Below, piece by piece: positions 40,478 to 50,122 of a DNA stretch of 64,000 bases. This stretch comes from Pseudoroseomonas cervicalis (GTDB lineage: Bacteria; Pseudomonadota; Alphaproteobacteria; Acetobacterales; Acetobacteraceae). The notes under the pieces were generated by a model. The model ran no database searches, was not told the origin of the DNA, and saw only the letters and a program-made list of their open reading frames with translations. Positions within the stretch are counted from its first letter, which is position 1. Each line of letters opens with the position of its first letter. The stretch is from contig NZ_JAUTAJ010000004.1 of assembly GCF_030818485.1 (NCBI RefSeq), forward strand, positions 2,211,001 to 2,275,000. Direction: 5' to 3'. A program made the translations under genes and the position numbers.

Positions 40478-42571
40478 ATGACCGAACACACCGGATACGC
40501 TTCTCTCTCGGCGGGGAGCGACGCCGCCATCCCTGACATCTCTGCGGCGGCGCAGGCGGCCTGGTTCTTCGGCAGCAGCGGCCAGGCCGATGTCGACGCG
40601 CTGATCTATGGCACGCGCTGGACCGGCACCCTCACCTACAGCATCCCGCGCAGCATGGGCGACTATTCCGGCTATACCGGCTGGAACAATGAGACCTGGA
40701 GCTTCGTCGCGGTCTCGCCGATGATGGTCGAGGCGGTGCGCGCGACGCTGACCGGCGGCAGCGCCCACCAGAATGTGCTCGGTGCCATGTCGGTCGCCGC
40801 GCTGACCGGGCTGAACATCGTCCAGGTCGATGGCGGCGCCGGCGATCTGCGCTATGGCCAGACCAGCCGCACCCAGACCGCGATGGCGTATCTGCCCAGC
40901 AGCAGCCCGCTCGGCGGCGATGTCTGGTTCAATTCGAGCACCTATGCGAATCCGCGGCTCGGCAACTACGCCTACCACACCGTGCTGCACGAGACCGGCC
41001 ATGCGCTGGGGCTGAAGCACCCGCATGAATACAGCCCCTATCTGGACTATGCGCGCGACAGCATCGAATTCACGGTGATGAGCTATCGCAGCTATGCCGG
41101 CTCCGCCCGCGACATGTACCGCTATGGCGAGTGGGACGGCCCGCAGAGCTACATGATGCTCGACATCGCCGCCCTGCAGACGCTCTACGGCGCGGACTAC
41201 GTCACCCGCTCCGGCGCCACCAATTACAGCTGGGATCCGAACAGCGGGCAGATGTTCATCGATGGCATCGGCCAGGGCACGCCGGGCGGCAACCGTGTCT
41301 TCCTGACCCTCTGGGATGGCGGCGGGCACGATGTCTACGACCTGTCGAACTACGCCACTGATCTGCGCGTCGATCTGGCGCCCGGCGCCTCCTCGCTCAT
41401 CTCGGGCAGCCAGCTGGCCAATCTGGGCGATGGCCACAGAGCCAGCGGCAATGTCTACAACGCGCTGCTCTACCAGGGCGACACGCGCTCGCTGATCGAG
41501 GATGCGCGCGGCGGCAGCGGCCATGACACGATCCAGGGCAACCAGGCGGCCAACACCCTCTGGGGCAATGCCGGCAACGACACGCTGGAAGGCCGCGAGG
41601 GCAACGACCTGCTGATCGGCGGCGAGGGCTTCGATGTCGCCGTGCTGCGCGGCCAGTTCCTCACCGGCGGCGCCGAAGGAAGGCTGGAAAGCCGCGTCAT
41701 GGCCTGGGAGGCCAGCGGCGTCACCGTCACCACCTATCGCATCACCAGCGGTAACCGCGCCGGCGAGGCGGTGGACAGCGACCGGCTGGTCGGCATCGAG
41801 ACGCTGCGCTTCACCGATGGCGCCATCGTGCTGGACGGCACCGCGCTGCTCGACCCCTTCGACTATGCGCGCGGCAACCAGGACGTGTTCCGCGCCGGGC
41901 TGAACGCGCACAGCCATTACGACCAGTTCGGCTGGCGCGAGGGGCGCGACCCGTCCGAGCATTTCAGCACGCGCGGCTATCTCTCGGCCAATGCCGATGT
42001 GCGGGCGGCGGGCATCAACCCGCTCGACCACTACCAGGCGGATGGCTGGCGCGAGGGGCGCGACCCCTCGGCCGGCTTCGACCTTCGGCTCTACCGCCTC
42101 TACAACCCCGACGTCGCGGCGGCCAATATCGACCCGCTGACGCATTACGCCCAGTTCGGCCAGGCCGAGGGCCGGCGCATCGGCGCCGCCATCGGCGACG
42201 ACATCCGCGGCGGCTTCGACGCCACCTACTATCTGCTGGCCAATCCGGATGTCGGCATGGCCGGCCTCTCGGCCGAGGCGCATTACCGGCAGTTCGGCTG
42301 GCGCGAGGGGCGCGATTCCAGCGCCTGGTTCGACACCAGCGCCTATCTGGCGGCCTATGCCGATGTGCGCGCCGCCGGCATCGACCCGCTGGCGCATTAC
42401 ATGGCCAATGGCTGGCGCGAGGGGCGCGACCCCTCGGCCGGCTTCGACAGCAGCGCCTATCTGACGGCCTATGCCGATGTCGCGGCGGCGGGCGTCAACC
42501 CGCTGCAGCATTTCCTGACCAGCGGCATCTATGAGGGCCGCTCGCCCTTCAGCGACGGCGTCATCGGCTGA
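40478..42571 (+). CDS. RTX metalloprotease of serralysin type, second of tandem pair
   Basis: This 697-residue paralogue of the preceding protease has zinc site HETGHALGLKH (first His at residue 171), a Met-turn VMSYRSY, RTX repeats and the same six C-terminal EGRDP-type units. The N-terminal half has diverged visibly from its neighbour, whereas the last 807 bases align with no gap and only scattered differences. That pattern suggests gene conversion or strong constraint on the C-terminus. It carries no Sec signal, and no exporter gene is nearby. Confidence 0.88.
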   Translation: MTEHTGYASLSAGSDAAIPDISAAAQAAWFFGSSGQADVDALIYGTRWTGTLTYSIPRSMGDYSGYTGWNNETWSFVAVSPMMVEAVRATLTGGSAHQNVLGAMSVAALTGLNIVQVDGGAGDLRYGQTSRTQTAMAYLPSSSPLGGDVWFNSSTYANPRLGNYAYHTVLHETGHALGLKHPHEYSPYLDYARDSIEFTVMSYRSYAGSARDMYRYGEWDGPQSYMMLDIAALQTLYGADYVTRSGATNYSWDPNSGQMFIDGIGQGTPGGNRVFLTLWDGGGHDVYDLSNYATDLRVDLAPGASSLISGSQLANLGDGHRASGNVYNALLYQGDTRSLIEDARGGSGHDTIQGNQAANTLWGNAGNDTLEGREGNDLLIGGEGFDVAVLRGQFLTGGAEGRLESRVMAWEASGVTVTTYRITSGNRAGEAVDSDRLVGIETLRFTDGAIVLDGTALLDPFDYARGNQDVFRAGLNAHSHYDQFGWREGRDPSEHFSTRGYLSANADVRAAGINPLDHYQADGWREGRDPSAGFDLRLYRLYNPDVAAANIDPLTHYAQFGQAEGRRIGAAIGDDIRGGFDATYYLLANPDVGMAGLSAEAHYRQFGWREGRDSSAWFDTSAYLAAYADVRAAGIDPLAHYMANGWREGRDPSAGFDSSAYLTAYADVAAAGVNPLQHFLTSGIYEGRSPFSDGVIG

Positions 42572-42581
42572 GGCCCACGCG

Positions 42582-42614
42582 GCGGCGCCGTCCCCTTCGG
42601 AAGGGCGGCGCCGC
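42582..42614. terminator. Bidirectional terminator between protease and GFA genes
   Basis: A perfect 9-bp stem (GCGGCGCCG / CGGCGCCGC), extendable by C-G pairs toward the loop, lies between the convergent protease and GFA genes. There is no strong T-run on either side; position is the main support. Confidence 0.55.
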
Positions 42615-43102
42615 TATTCGACCCAGAGCCCGCGCTTGCGGTGCCATTCCTCGATCGATTCCTCGGGATATTCGTCGAAGCTGGCATCGCCATCCTGGAT
42701 GTCCGGCTCGACCCAGGAGGCCTTGGAGCCCAGCATCAGATGCACCCGGCTGGGCGGCACCGGCAGTTCGGTGTCGATGGCCGAGGCGAAGGGGTGCACC
42801 AGCTCCGGCCAGTTCGGATCGGCCATCCACAGCGCGCTGGCGCAGCGGGCGCAGAAATGCCGCTGGCCGCTCGAGGTCTCGCATTTCCCCTCCGCATCGT
42901 ACAGCTCGGCGCGGAAGACGCTGGTGCGGCCCTCGACCTTCAGCGTCTCCGCCACCCCCATGATGTTGATGGCATAGCCGCCGCCGCCGGCGGTCTTGCG
43001 GCAGATGCTGCAGTAGCAGCGCTGATAGGGGTGCGGCGTGTGGCTCGCCACCGAAAAGCGCACCGCGCCACAGCGGCAGGATCCCTCCAGGGTGATCGGC
43101 AT
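42614..43102 (-). CDS. GFA/CENP-V family zinc protein
   Basis: This 162-residue protein belongs to the GFA (glutathione-dependent formaldehyde-activating enzyme-like) family. The zinc cysteines are visible as GSCRCGAVRF near residue 8, RCYCSICRKTAG near residue 28 and HFCARCASALW near residue 82. Members bind two zinc ions and may act on S-hydroxymethyl adducts, though activity has been proven for few. It is convergent with the second protease gene. Confidence 0.87.
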   Translation of the reverse strand: MPITLEGSCRCGAVRFSVASHTPHPYQRCYCSICRKTAGGGGYAINIMGVAETLKVEGRTSVFRAELYDAEGKCETSSGQRHFCARCASALWMADPNWPELVHPFASAIDTELPVPPSRVHLMLGSKASWVEPDIQDGDASFDEYPEESIEEWHRKRGLWVE

Positions 43103-43349
43103 GCTCAGGCCCTCCTCGGCCCAGCAACGCCAGCGGGCGGCGCGGGTTTGCCCGCGGGTTGGCCATGGCCCGACCCATGGCCCGACCCATGGCCGGCCTG
43201 GGGCCTGCCCGTGGCCCGCCGGCCGCGCCGCGGCGCAAACCGCCCCGGCCCGGCCCCAAACCCCCTGCCAAACCCCTTGCCCCCGGGCCGCCCCCTGCCT
43301 ATTCCTGCGCCAGAGGCAGTCGCATCAGGCGGACGAGCAGAGGGAACCC
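43103..43349. other. Intergenic region with short tandem repeat
   Basis: This 247-base gap between divergent genes should contain their promoters. It includes 2.7 copies of a 12-base repeat (CCATGGCCCGAC) at 43163-43194. No gene is supported. Confidence 0.45.
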
Positions 43350-43508
43350 ATGGCCGAGGCGCATCAGCAGATCGACTTCGTGGAAGTGAAGTCCGAGGAC
43401 ATCCTGGCCGAGCGCACCCATGGCTGGGACTTTTTCGTCACCGCCACGAAATGGGGCATCGGCGCCGTCGTGGTGCTGCTGCTGGCGCTCTACCTGCTCT
43501 GGGGCTGA
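43350..43508 (+). CDS. Small aa3-type cytochrome c oxidase subunit IV-like protein
   Basis: This 52-residue protein has a charged N-terminus and a single C-terminal helix (WGIGAVVVLLLALYLLWG). The segment HGWDFFVTATKWG resembles the small subunit IV of alphaproteobacterial aa3 oxidases, which is a one-helix accessory of complex IV. CAGAGGGA precedes the ATG. The oxidase genes themselves are not in the window. Confidence is limited because the protein is so short. Confidence 0.65.
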   Translation: MAEAHQQIDFVEVKSEDILAERTHGWDFFVTATKWGIGAVVVLLLALYLLWG

Positions 43509-43549
43509 GCCGGCCGGGCCCTGAACCGGGCCCATGACATTCGCATGAA

Positions 43550-43582
43550 AAAAGGCGGCGCCCCCTCGGGGCGCCGCCTTTT
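43550..43582. terminator. Strong bidirectional intrinsic terminator
   Basis: A perfect 15-bp stem (AAAAGGCGGCGCCCC / GGGGCGCCGCCTTTT) with a 3-base loop has an A-run on one arm and a T-run on the other. It serves the convergent oxidase-subunit gene and ndk. Confidence 0.88.
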
Positions 43583-43625
43583 CCGTCTCGGGTGGCGCGG
43601 GGCGGCGGGGCCGCCCCGCCCCGCC

Positions 43626-44048
43626 TCAGCCGACGATCTCGATGCCCGAGAAGAAGAAGGCGATCTCGTTGGCGGCGTTCTCGGCGCTGTCCGAGCCATG
43701 CACGCTGTTCGCCTCGATGCTCTCGGCGAATTCCTTGCGGATGGTGCCCGGGGCGGCATTGGCCGGGTTGGTGGCGCCCATGATCTCGCGGTTCTTGGCC
43801 ACCGCGCCCTCACCCTCGAGCACCTGCACGACCACCGGGCCGGAGGTCATGAAGGAGACCAGGTCCTTGTAGAAGGGGCGCTCCTTGTGCACGGCGTAGA
43901 AGGCGCCGGCCTGGGCCTCGGACAGGTGCAGGCGCTTCTGCGCGACGATGCGCAGGCCCTGCTCCTCGAACTTGGCGTTGATCTTGCCCGTCAGGTTCCG
44001 GCGGGTGGCGTCCGGCTTCAGGATGGAGAGGGTGCGCTCGGTGGCCAT
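43626..44048 (-). CDS. ndk: Nucleoside diphosphate kinase
   Basis: This 140-residue enzyme transfers phosphate between nucleoside di- and triphosphates through a phosphohistidine. The active-site histidine lies in [12 protein letters not shown]. The N-terminus [17 protein letters not shown] and the [18 protein letters not shown] segment are diagnostic. The start ATG at 44048 matches the family length exactly. It is cytoplasmic and part of nucleotide homeostasis, with its own terminator downstream. Confidence 0.96.
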   Translation of the reverse strand: MATERTLSILKPDATRRNLTGKINAKFEEQGLRIVAQKRLHLSEAQAGAFYAVHKERPFYKDLVSFMTSGPVVVQVLEGEGAVAKNREIMGATNPANAAPGTIRKEFAESIEANSVHGSDSAENAANEIAFFFSGIEIVG

Positions 44049-44324
44049 GGTCGACTTCCTTCGAAGGGGTGCGTCTGCCGCCGCCGGATAGGCGGGGTCG
44101 CCGCCCGGCGCAAGGGGCAAGCGCGTGGCGCCCCCTGGCAACCCCGCGAGCACCCTGCGGGCAACCCTCCCTGGCAACCCTGCCTGGGCGCAGGCTTTAC
44201 CCCGAAGCCCAAGCCCGGCGCTGCACCGCCCCGGGCACGGTGCCGGGGCCGGCCGCCGCGCCGCCCCGGCCGGGTCCGGCGGTGCCCGGGGCCCTGACCG
44301 GCCCCGGCGGAGGGGGCAGGTTGC

Positions 44325-45353
44325 ATGACGCGCAGGCGGATCTCGCTGCTGGTGCTGGCGGTCGGGCTGGGGCTGCTGCTGTGGCAGGTGCCGCAGGTGC
44401 CGCTGCTGGTCTTTGCCGCCGCCCTGCTGGGCGTCTTCCTCTATGCCGGGGCCGACCGGCTGCGCCGCCTGGTGCCGCGCCTGCCGCATGGCGCGGCGGT
44501 CGGGCTGTTCATCCTGGCCCTCGCCCTGCTCTTCGCCGCCGCCGGCATGCTGGCCGCGGCGCCGATCGCCGAGCAGCTGAACACGCTGTGGCAGGAGGTG
44601 CCGCGCGCCGCCGCCGGGCTCACCGAGCGGCTGTCGCAGTATCAATGGGGGCAGGAGCTGCTGCGCCGGCTGGATGCCGGCGAGATGAGCCTGCCCCAGG
44701 GCGGCGGCAGCACCGCCATGACGGCGGTGAACACCACCTTCGGCGCGCTCGCCAACCTGGTGCTGGTGGGCTTCCTCGGCCTGTATTTCGCGCTCGACCC
44801 GGCGCTGTACCGGCGCGGCATCCAGGCGGTGCTGGCGCCCTCGCTGCGGCCGCGGGCCGAGGTGATCTGCCGCGAGGCGGCGGCGACGCTGCGCGGCTGG
44901 CTCGGCGCGCAGATGGTGTCGATGGCGGTGGTCGGCGTGCTGACCTGGCTCGGCCTCTGGGCCATCGGCGTGCCGCTGGCCCCGGTGCTCGGCATGATCG
45001 CGGCGCTGCTGACCTTCATCCCGACGCTCGGGCCGGTGCTGGCGGCGGTGCCGGCGGTGCTGCTCGGCCTGGCCGACGGGCTGTCCGGCGCGCTCTCGGT
45101 CATCGCCGTCTACCTGGCGGTGCAGACGGTGGAGAGCTACCTCGTCACCCCCTATGTGCAGAAGCGCAGCGTCGACCTGCCGGAGGCCGCGACCATCGTC
45201 GCCCTGGTGGCCTTCGGCCTGCTCTTCGGCTTCCTCGGCATGCTGCTGGCGACGCCCATGGCGGCGCTGCTGCTGATGCTGGTCCGCCGCCTCTATGTCG
45301 AGGACTACCTGAACCAGGAACCGCCGGAGGAGCGGCCCGTGCTGCTGCGCTGA
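44325..45353 (+). CDS. AI-2E family transporter (PerM/YdiK-like)
   Basis: This 342-residue integral membrane protein has about eight helices and the typical long central loop. Family segments are [16 protein letters not shown] near residue 153 and the conserved [28 protein letters not shown] near residue 222, followed by [15 protein letters not shown]. Members include Na+/H+ antiporters and exporters; the AI-2 label is historical. It starts at ATG 44325 after a 276-base gap with no supported gene. Confidence 0.9.
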   Translation: MTRRRISLLVLAVGLGLLLWQVPQVPLLVFAAALLGVFLYAGADRLRRLVPRLPHGAAVGLFILALALLFAAAGMLAAAPIAEQLNTLWQEVPRAAAGLTERLSQYQWGQELLRRLDAGEMSLPQGGGSTAMTAVNTTFGALANLVLVGFLGLYFALDPALYRRGIQAVLAPSLRPRAEVICREAAATLRGWLGAQMVSMAVVGVLTWLGLWAIGVPLAPVLGMIAALLTFIPTLGPVLAAVPAVLLGLADGLSGALSVIAVYLAVQTVESYLVTPYVQKRSVDLPEAATIVALVAFGLLFGFLGMLLATPMAALLLMLVRRLYVEDYLNQEPPEERPVLLR

Positions 45354-45436
45354 GGGGCCGCGGGGCCGCCCGCCTGGCCGCTTGCGCGCCGCGCCATTCC
45401 ATGGATGGCTGACGCGTCGCCACGCCGGAGCCCGCC

Positions 45437-46063
45437 ATGCCGATCGAGAACTGGCTCGCCTTCACCGCCGCCGCCGCCATCCTGCTGGCGATCCCGGGGC
45501 CCACCATCCTGCTGGTCATCTCCTATGCGCTGGGGCATGGGCGCCGGCCGGCCGCCGCCATCGTGGCCGGGGTCGCGCTTGGCGACCTGACGGCGATGAC
45601 CGCCTCCATGGCCGGGCTGGGCGCGCTGCTCGCCACCTCCGCCGAGCTGTTCACCCTGCTGCGCTGGGTCGGCGCGGCCTATCTGGTCTATCTCGGCCTC
45701 AAGCTGTGGCGGGCGCCGGTGCGGCTGCCGGGCGGCGAGGCGGTGCCGGCCCTCGGCCTCGGCCGCATCTTCGGCCATGCCTATGCGGTGACGGCGCTGA
45801 ACCCGAAGAGCCTGGTCTTCTTCGTGGCCTTCGTGCCGCAATTCCTCTCCCCGGCCGCGCCCTTCCTGCCGCAGGTCGGCGTGATGGTGGCGACCTTCGT
45901 CACCATGGCGGCGGCGAATGCGGCGCTCTATGGCTGGCTGGCCGCCTCGGCCCGCGGCGCGCTGCGCCGGCCCGGCGTGCAGCGCGCGGTCAACCGCACC
46001 GGCGGCGGGCTGCTGGTCGGCGCCGGGCTGCTCTCCGCGCTGTGGCGCAAATCGCCCGCCTGA
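45437..46063 (+). CDS. LysE family amino-acid exporter
   Basis: This 208-residue LysE/RhtB-type exporter has about six helices. Motifs are [33 protein letters not shown] near the N-terminus, [14 protein letters not shown] near residue 77 and [18 protein letters not shown] near residue 118. It exports amino acids or derivatives to limit build-up. It follows the AI-2E gene by 83 bases. Confidence 0.92.
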   Translation: MPIENWLAFTAAAAILLAIPGPTILLVISYALGHGRRPAAAIVAGVALGDLTAMTASMAGLGALLATSAELFTLLRWVGAAYLVYLGLKLWRAPVRLPGGEAVPALGLGRIFGHAYAVTALNPKSLVFFVAFVPQFLSPAAPFLPQVGVMVATFVTMAAANAALYGWLAASARGALRRPGVQRAVNRTGGGLLVGAGLLSALWRKSPA

Positions 46064-46126
46064 ATTGGCGCCCGGCCGGGATGCCGGCCCGGCGGCCGGC
46101 CTGACGCCCCCTGGCCCTGGCCCGGC

Positions 46127-47278
46127 TCAGCGGCCGATGATGCGGTAATGGATGGTGAAGCGGATCACCGTCTCCTCGCCCGGCATGGTCATCGGGAAGG
46201 CCGGCCCGACCTGGTCGCGGAACAGCGACACCGCCGCCGCATCCAGCCAGCGCGAGCCGGTCGGGCTGATCATCTGCACCGCGGTGATCCGCCCGTCCCG
46301 CGCCACCGTCACCCGCAGCACCACCGAGCCATCCTCGCCACGCATCGCCGCCTGCTCGGGGTAGAAGCCGCGCGACTGCACCCAGCGCTGGAATTGCCGG
46401 CCCCAATCGGCGCCGGGCTGGGCGCCGCCGACATGCGCCATGGCGGTGGTGTTGTTGAAGCTCTGCCCCTCGCGCATGCGCAGCTCGGGCACCCGGCCCA
46501 TCGACAGGTCGACGCCCCCGGCCGAGCCCGGGGCGCGGCGCGACGGCGCCGAGGGCACGGCCGGGCGCAGCGCCTGCTGCCCCATCAGCGGCATGCCGGC
46601 GAAGGGGTTCTGCGCCTGCGGGCGCGGCTGCGGCCGGGGCGGCGGCGGCGCCTCGCTGCGCGGGGGGGTCAGGCGCAGCGGCGTCGGCGGCGCCAGCTCG
46701 GCCGAGAGCTCGGGCAGCGGCGCCGGCGGCGGCGGGGGCGGCAGCGCCAGGGCGCCGGGCGGCGCCGGCTCCGGGAAGGGGGTCAGGGCAGCCGGCGGCG
46801 GCGGCGCCGTCTCCTGCGGGCGGGGCGGCGCCTCGGCCCGGGCGGGCGGCTGCGGCAGCGGCTCGGGCGCCGGCTGCGGCAGGGGCGGCGCCGGCGGCGG
46901 CGGCACCGGCGGGGCCGGCACCGGCAAAGGCGGGGGTGGCGCGGCCTCGGGCGTGGCCTCGGCCTGGGGCTGCGGCGGGGTGGGGTCGGGCGGCGCCTGC
47001 GGGTCGGGCGGCGCCAGCGGCGTCGGCGCGGCGCCGGCTTCCGGCGGCGGCGCCGTCTCGCCGGGCTCCGGCAGGGCCGGGCCGCTCGCCGTGCTCTCGA
47101 ACACCACCGGCACGCCTTCCTCGCCCTGCGGGCTCATCAGCGGCTTGGGCTGCAGCCCGAACAGCAGCCAGGCGACCACCGCCGCGTGCAGCGCCAGCGA
47201 GGCCAGGGCGGCCGGGCCCAGCCGGCGGCGCGCCCGGCCCTCCCGCCCCAGCATCGGTGTGGCGGCGGAGAGCGACAT
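46127..47278 (-). CDS. TonB-type energy transducer with long proline-rich region
   Basis: This 383-residue protein has an N-terminal membrane anchor (ALASLALHAAVVAWLLFGLQP), a long Pro/Ala-rich periplasm-spanning region from about residue 50 to 240, and a C-terminal TonB domain (FQRWVQSRGFYPEQAAMRGEDGSVVLRVTVARDGRI). It couples the proton-motive force to outer-membrane receptors. No exbB, exbD or receptor gene is adjacent. The ATG at 47278 opens MSLSAATPML. Confidence 0.9.
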   Translation of the reverse strand: MSLSAATPMLGREGRARRRLGPAALASLALHAAVVAWLLFGLQPKPLMSPQGEEGVPVVFESTASGPALPEPGETAPPPEAGAAPTPLAPPDPQAPPDPTPPQPQAEATPEAAPPPPLPVPAPPVPPPPAPPLPQPAPEPLPQPPARAEAPPRPQETAPPPPAALTPFPEPAPPGALALPPPPPPAPLPELSAELAPPTPLRLTPPRSEAPPPPRPQPRPQAQNPFAGMPLMGQQALRPAVPSAPSRRAPGSAGGVDLSMGRVPELRMREGQSFNNTTAMAHVGGAQPGADWGRQFQRWVQSRGFYPEQAAMRGEDGSVVLRVTVARDGRITAVQMISPTGSRWLDAAAVSLFRDQVGPAFPMTMPGEETVIRFTIHYRIIGR

Positions 47279-47508
47279 CAGCGGGGCAGGGTCTCGGCGG
47301 GCGTGTGGGGCATCGGGCGGCGTCCGGTCGGACCCGCAACCTAGGGCGGGGGGGCGGGCGCCGCCAGGGCGGATCGCCGCACAAGCCCGGGGGGCCGCGT
47401 GACAGAGAGTGACAGCGGGCCGCCCCCGCCCCGCACAGCGCGCGGGCGGCCCCTGCCCCGCCCGCTCGGCGCTTCCCGCCGCCCCCGCTTCTGGCCTACA
47501 TGCGGGGC

Positions 47509-49384
47509 ATGACCGTGCTCGCCATCCGTGACCTGACCATCCGCATCGCCGGCCGCCCGCTGCTGGAAGGGGCCGATCTGGTCGTCGAGCCCGGCCGCAA
47601 GATCGGCCTGGTCGGGCGCAACGGCGCCGGCAAGTCGACCCTGTTCCGCGCCATCACCGGCGAGATCCAGGCCGATGGCGGGGAGATCCGCCTGGCCTCC
47701 CGCGCCCGCATGACGCATGTGGCGCAGGAGGCGCCGGGCGGCAGCGCCAATTTGCTCGACACCGTGCTGGCGGCCGATACCGAGCGCGCCACCCTGCTGG
47801 CGGCGCTGGAGGCCGAGCATGATGGCGCGCGGCTGGGCGAGATCCATGAGCGGCTGATCGCCATCCGCGCCGACAGCGCGCCCTCGCGCGCCGCCACCGT
47901 GCTGTCGGGCCTCGGCTTCGACGCCGCGGCGCAGGCCCGGCCGGTGGGCGAGTTCTCGGGCGGCTGGCGCATGCGCGTGGCGCTGGCCCAGGCGCTGTTC
48001 CTGGAGCCCGACCTGCTGCTGCTGGACGAGCCCACCAACCACCTCGACCTCGAGGCGACGCTGTGGCTGGAGGGCTGGCTGACCCGCTTCCCGGGTGCGG
48101 CCATCGTCATCAGCCATGATCGCGGCCTGCTGGAGCGCTGCGTCGACGCCATCGCGCATCTGGACCGGCTGAAGCTCGCCCTCTATCCGGGCGGCTACGA
48201 CAATTTCGTCCGCATCCGCACCGAGCGCGCGGCGCAACAGCAGGCGCAGAACGAGAAGATCGCGGCGCAGCGGGCGCATATGCAATCCTTCGTCGACCGC
48301 TTCCGCGCCAAGGCCACCAAGGCGCGCCAGGCGCAGTCGCGGCTGAAGGCGCTGGAGAAGCTGCCCGCCATCGAGGCGGTGGTGGAGGACGCCCCCACCC
48401 GCTTCGCCTTCCCCGATCCGGGCGAGCTGCCGCCGCCGATCCTCTCCCTCTCCCGCGTCGATGTCGGCTATGACGGGCGGCCGATCCTGCGCGGGCTGGA
48501 GCTGCGGCCTGGACCAGGAGGACCGCATCGCCCTGCTGGGCGCCAATGGCAATGGCAAGTCGACGCTGGCCAAGCTGCTGGCCGGGCGGCTCGACCCGAT
48601 GGGCGGCCACACCCATCGCGACCGGCGGCTGAAGGTCGGCTATTTTGCCCAGCACCAGGCGGAGGAGCTGGACATGGCCGGCACCCCGCTCTCCCACATG
48701 CAGGGCGCGCTGGGACCCAAGGCCACCGAGACGCAGTGCCGCGCCCAGCTGGCCCGCTTCGGCCTGGATGAGGAGCGCGCGACCACCACCCTCTCCGGCC
48801 TGTCGGGCGGCGAGAAGGCGCGGCTGCTGCTGGCGCTCTGCACCCGCGACGCGCCGCATCTGCTGATCCTCGACGAGCCCACCAACCATCTGGACATCGA
48901 CGCGCGCGAGGCGCTGGTGAAGGCGCTGGCCGGCTTCGGCGGCGCCGTGGTGCTGATCACCCACGACCCGCATCTGGTGACGCTGGCGGCCGACCGGCTC
49001 TGGCTGGTGGGCGATGGCAAGGTGACGCCCTTCGAGGGCGATCTCGACGATTACCGCGCCTTGCTGGCCGAGCGCGCCCGCGCCGCCCGCGGCGGTGGCG
49101 CCGACACCAGCCCCACCCGCCGCGACGAGCGGCGCGAGCGGGCCGAGAACCGCCAGGCTCTGGCGCCCCTGCGCAGCCGGGTGACCAAGATCGAGGCGGA
49201 GATGGCGAAGCTGCAGAAGGAGGCCGCCCTGCTGCAGAAGAAGCTCGGCGACCCCGACACCTATGCCCGCTTCAAACCCGAGGACATTGCCTGGGCCAGC
49301 CAGCGCCAGGGCGCCATCGCCAAGCAGGTGGCGGCGCTGGAGGAGGAATGGCTGGAGCTGCAGGAGAAGCTGGAGACCGCCTGA
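47509..49384 (+). pseudogene. ABC-F family ATPase (YheS/Uup-like), single-base frameshift
   Basis: This is a duplicated-ATPase ABC-F protein, a ribosome-associated family with no membrane domain. The first cassette has GRNGAGKSTLF, FSGGWRMRVALAQALF and LLLDEPTNHLDLEA. The linker arm is rich in charged residues (RFRAKATKARQAQSRLKALEK). The second cassette has GANGNGKSTLAKLL, LSGGEKARLLLAL and LILDEPTNHLDIDA, then a coiled-coil C-terminus. The two halves lie in different frames: one extra C in the CGGCCTGG at about 48507-48514 breaks GLELR-LDQEDRIAL. Repaired, the protein is 624 residues. The site could be a sequence error. Confidence 0.85.
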
Positions 49385-49425
49385 GAGGGCGGCGGCCGCG
49401 GCCGGTGTGGCGAAGCCCCGCCCGG

Positions 49426-49638
49426 TCAGCCCGTTTGCACGCCGCCCGTCCCGGAGAAGTTGGGATCGAAGGCGAAGAAGTCCGGCCGCTCCTCCCCCGT
49501 GGCGCCGTCGAAGACCCTGACGAGAGGCGGGTTGCCGGTGCCGGCGGCCAGCGCCTGCAGCGCCGCCTCGTCCAGCTCGGTGTTCGGGGCGGGGGCCGGT
49601 TCGGGCCGGGGAGCATCGCCGGGGATGTCGTCGGACAT
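49426..49638 (-). CDS. Small protein with leader-like segment, first of tandem pair
   Basis: This is a 70-residue protein of unknown function. It has a hydrophilic Pro-rich N-terminus, then ELDEAALQALAAGTG at about residues 21-35, then a short aromatic tail (RPDFFAFDPNFSGTGG). The middle matches PLDDAALDQVVGGTA in the neighbouring small protein, so the two are related. GAAGGAA lies 7 bases before the ATG. The pattern resembles a peptide-export leader before a cleaved cargo, but no peptidase-transporter is nearby. Confidence 0.6.
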   Translation of the reverse strand: MSDDIPGDAPRPEPAPAPNTELDEAALQALAAGTGNPPLVRVFDGATGEERPDFFAFDPNFSGTGGVQTG

Positions 49639-49732
49639 GGCGGTTCCTTCGCCGGAGAGGCCCGGCTTCGGCCCAGCCTAGCAGCCCTGCCGGGCCCGGC
49701 CCAGCACGCGGTGCCTCCGCCGGCGGGCCGGC

Positions 49733-49957
49733 TCAGCCCAGCGTGGCGCCGGCGCCATTCTCCCCGGTCAGGGTGAAGGTCGCCGATGTGGGAGAGGTAA
49801 CGCCGAAGGCGGTGGGGCCGAGGGTCATCATCCCGCCCGGGGCGATGCTGCCCGGCGCGGTGCCCCCCACCACCTGATCCAGCGCCGCATCATCGAGCGG
49901 CACGGCCGGGGCGGAGGGCGGCGCCATGTCCTGGGTTTCCGGGCTGTGGTCGGGCAT
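49733..49957 (-). CDS. Small protein with double-glycine-like leader, second of tandem pair
   Basis: This 74-residue protein has an N-terminus MPDHSPETQDMAPP, then PLDDAALDQVVGG ending near residue 32, then a Gly/Thr/Ser-rich tail of about 42 residues with no cysteine. LxxxxLxxVxGG is the classic form of double-glycine leaders removed by C39-peptidase ABC exporters. GGAGGATC precedes the ATG by about 6 bases. It lies 94 bases upstream of its sister on the same strand. Secretion and cleavage are inference. Confidence 0.6.
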   Translation of the reverse strand: MPDHSPETQDMAPPSAPAVPLDDAALDQVVGGTAPGSIAPGGMMTLGPTAFGVTSPTSATFTLTGENGAGATLG

Positions 49958-50122
49958 GGGCGGATCCTCCGGCCAGGGAAGGGCAGGGTTCGATACGATG
50001 CCGACGATAGCGCGACCCCGCCGCTCCCGGGAAGTCACGACAGGCGGCGGCAGAAGCGGCCTCGACGCCGCGCCGCGCGCATGGGATGCAGCGGGCAACG
50101 CCACCGGGGAGAGAAACCACCC

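Noticed and set aside
39480..42440. Repeated GGCTGGCGCGAGGGGCGCGAC blocks resembling a repeat array
   Set aside because: They encode the GWREGRD ends of protein repeats and have irregular spacing and no spacers, so they are not CRISPR.
43163..43194. A 12-base tandem repeat as an iteron or regulatory array
   Set aside because: There are only 2.7 copies in ordinary GC-rich intergenic DNA, with no replication gene nearby.
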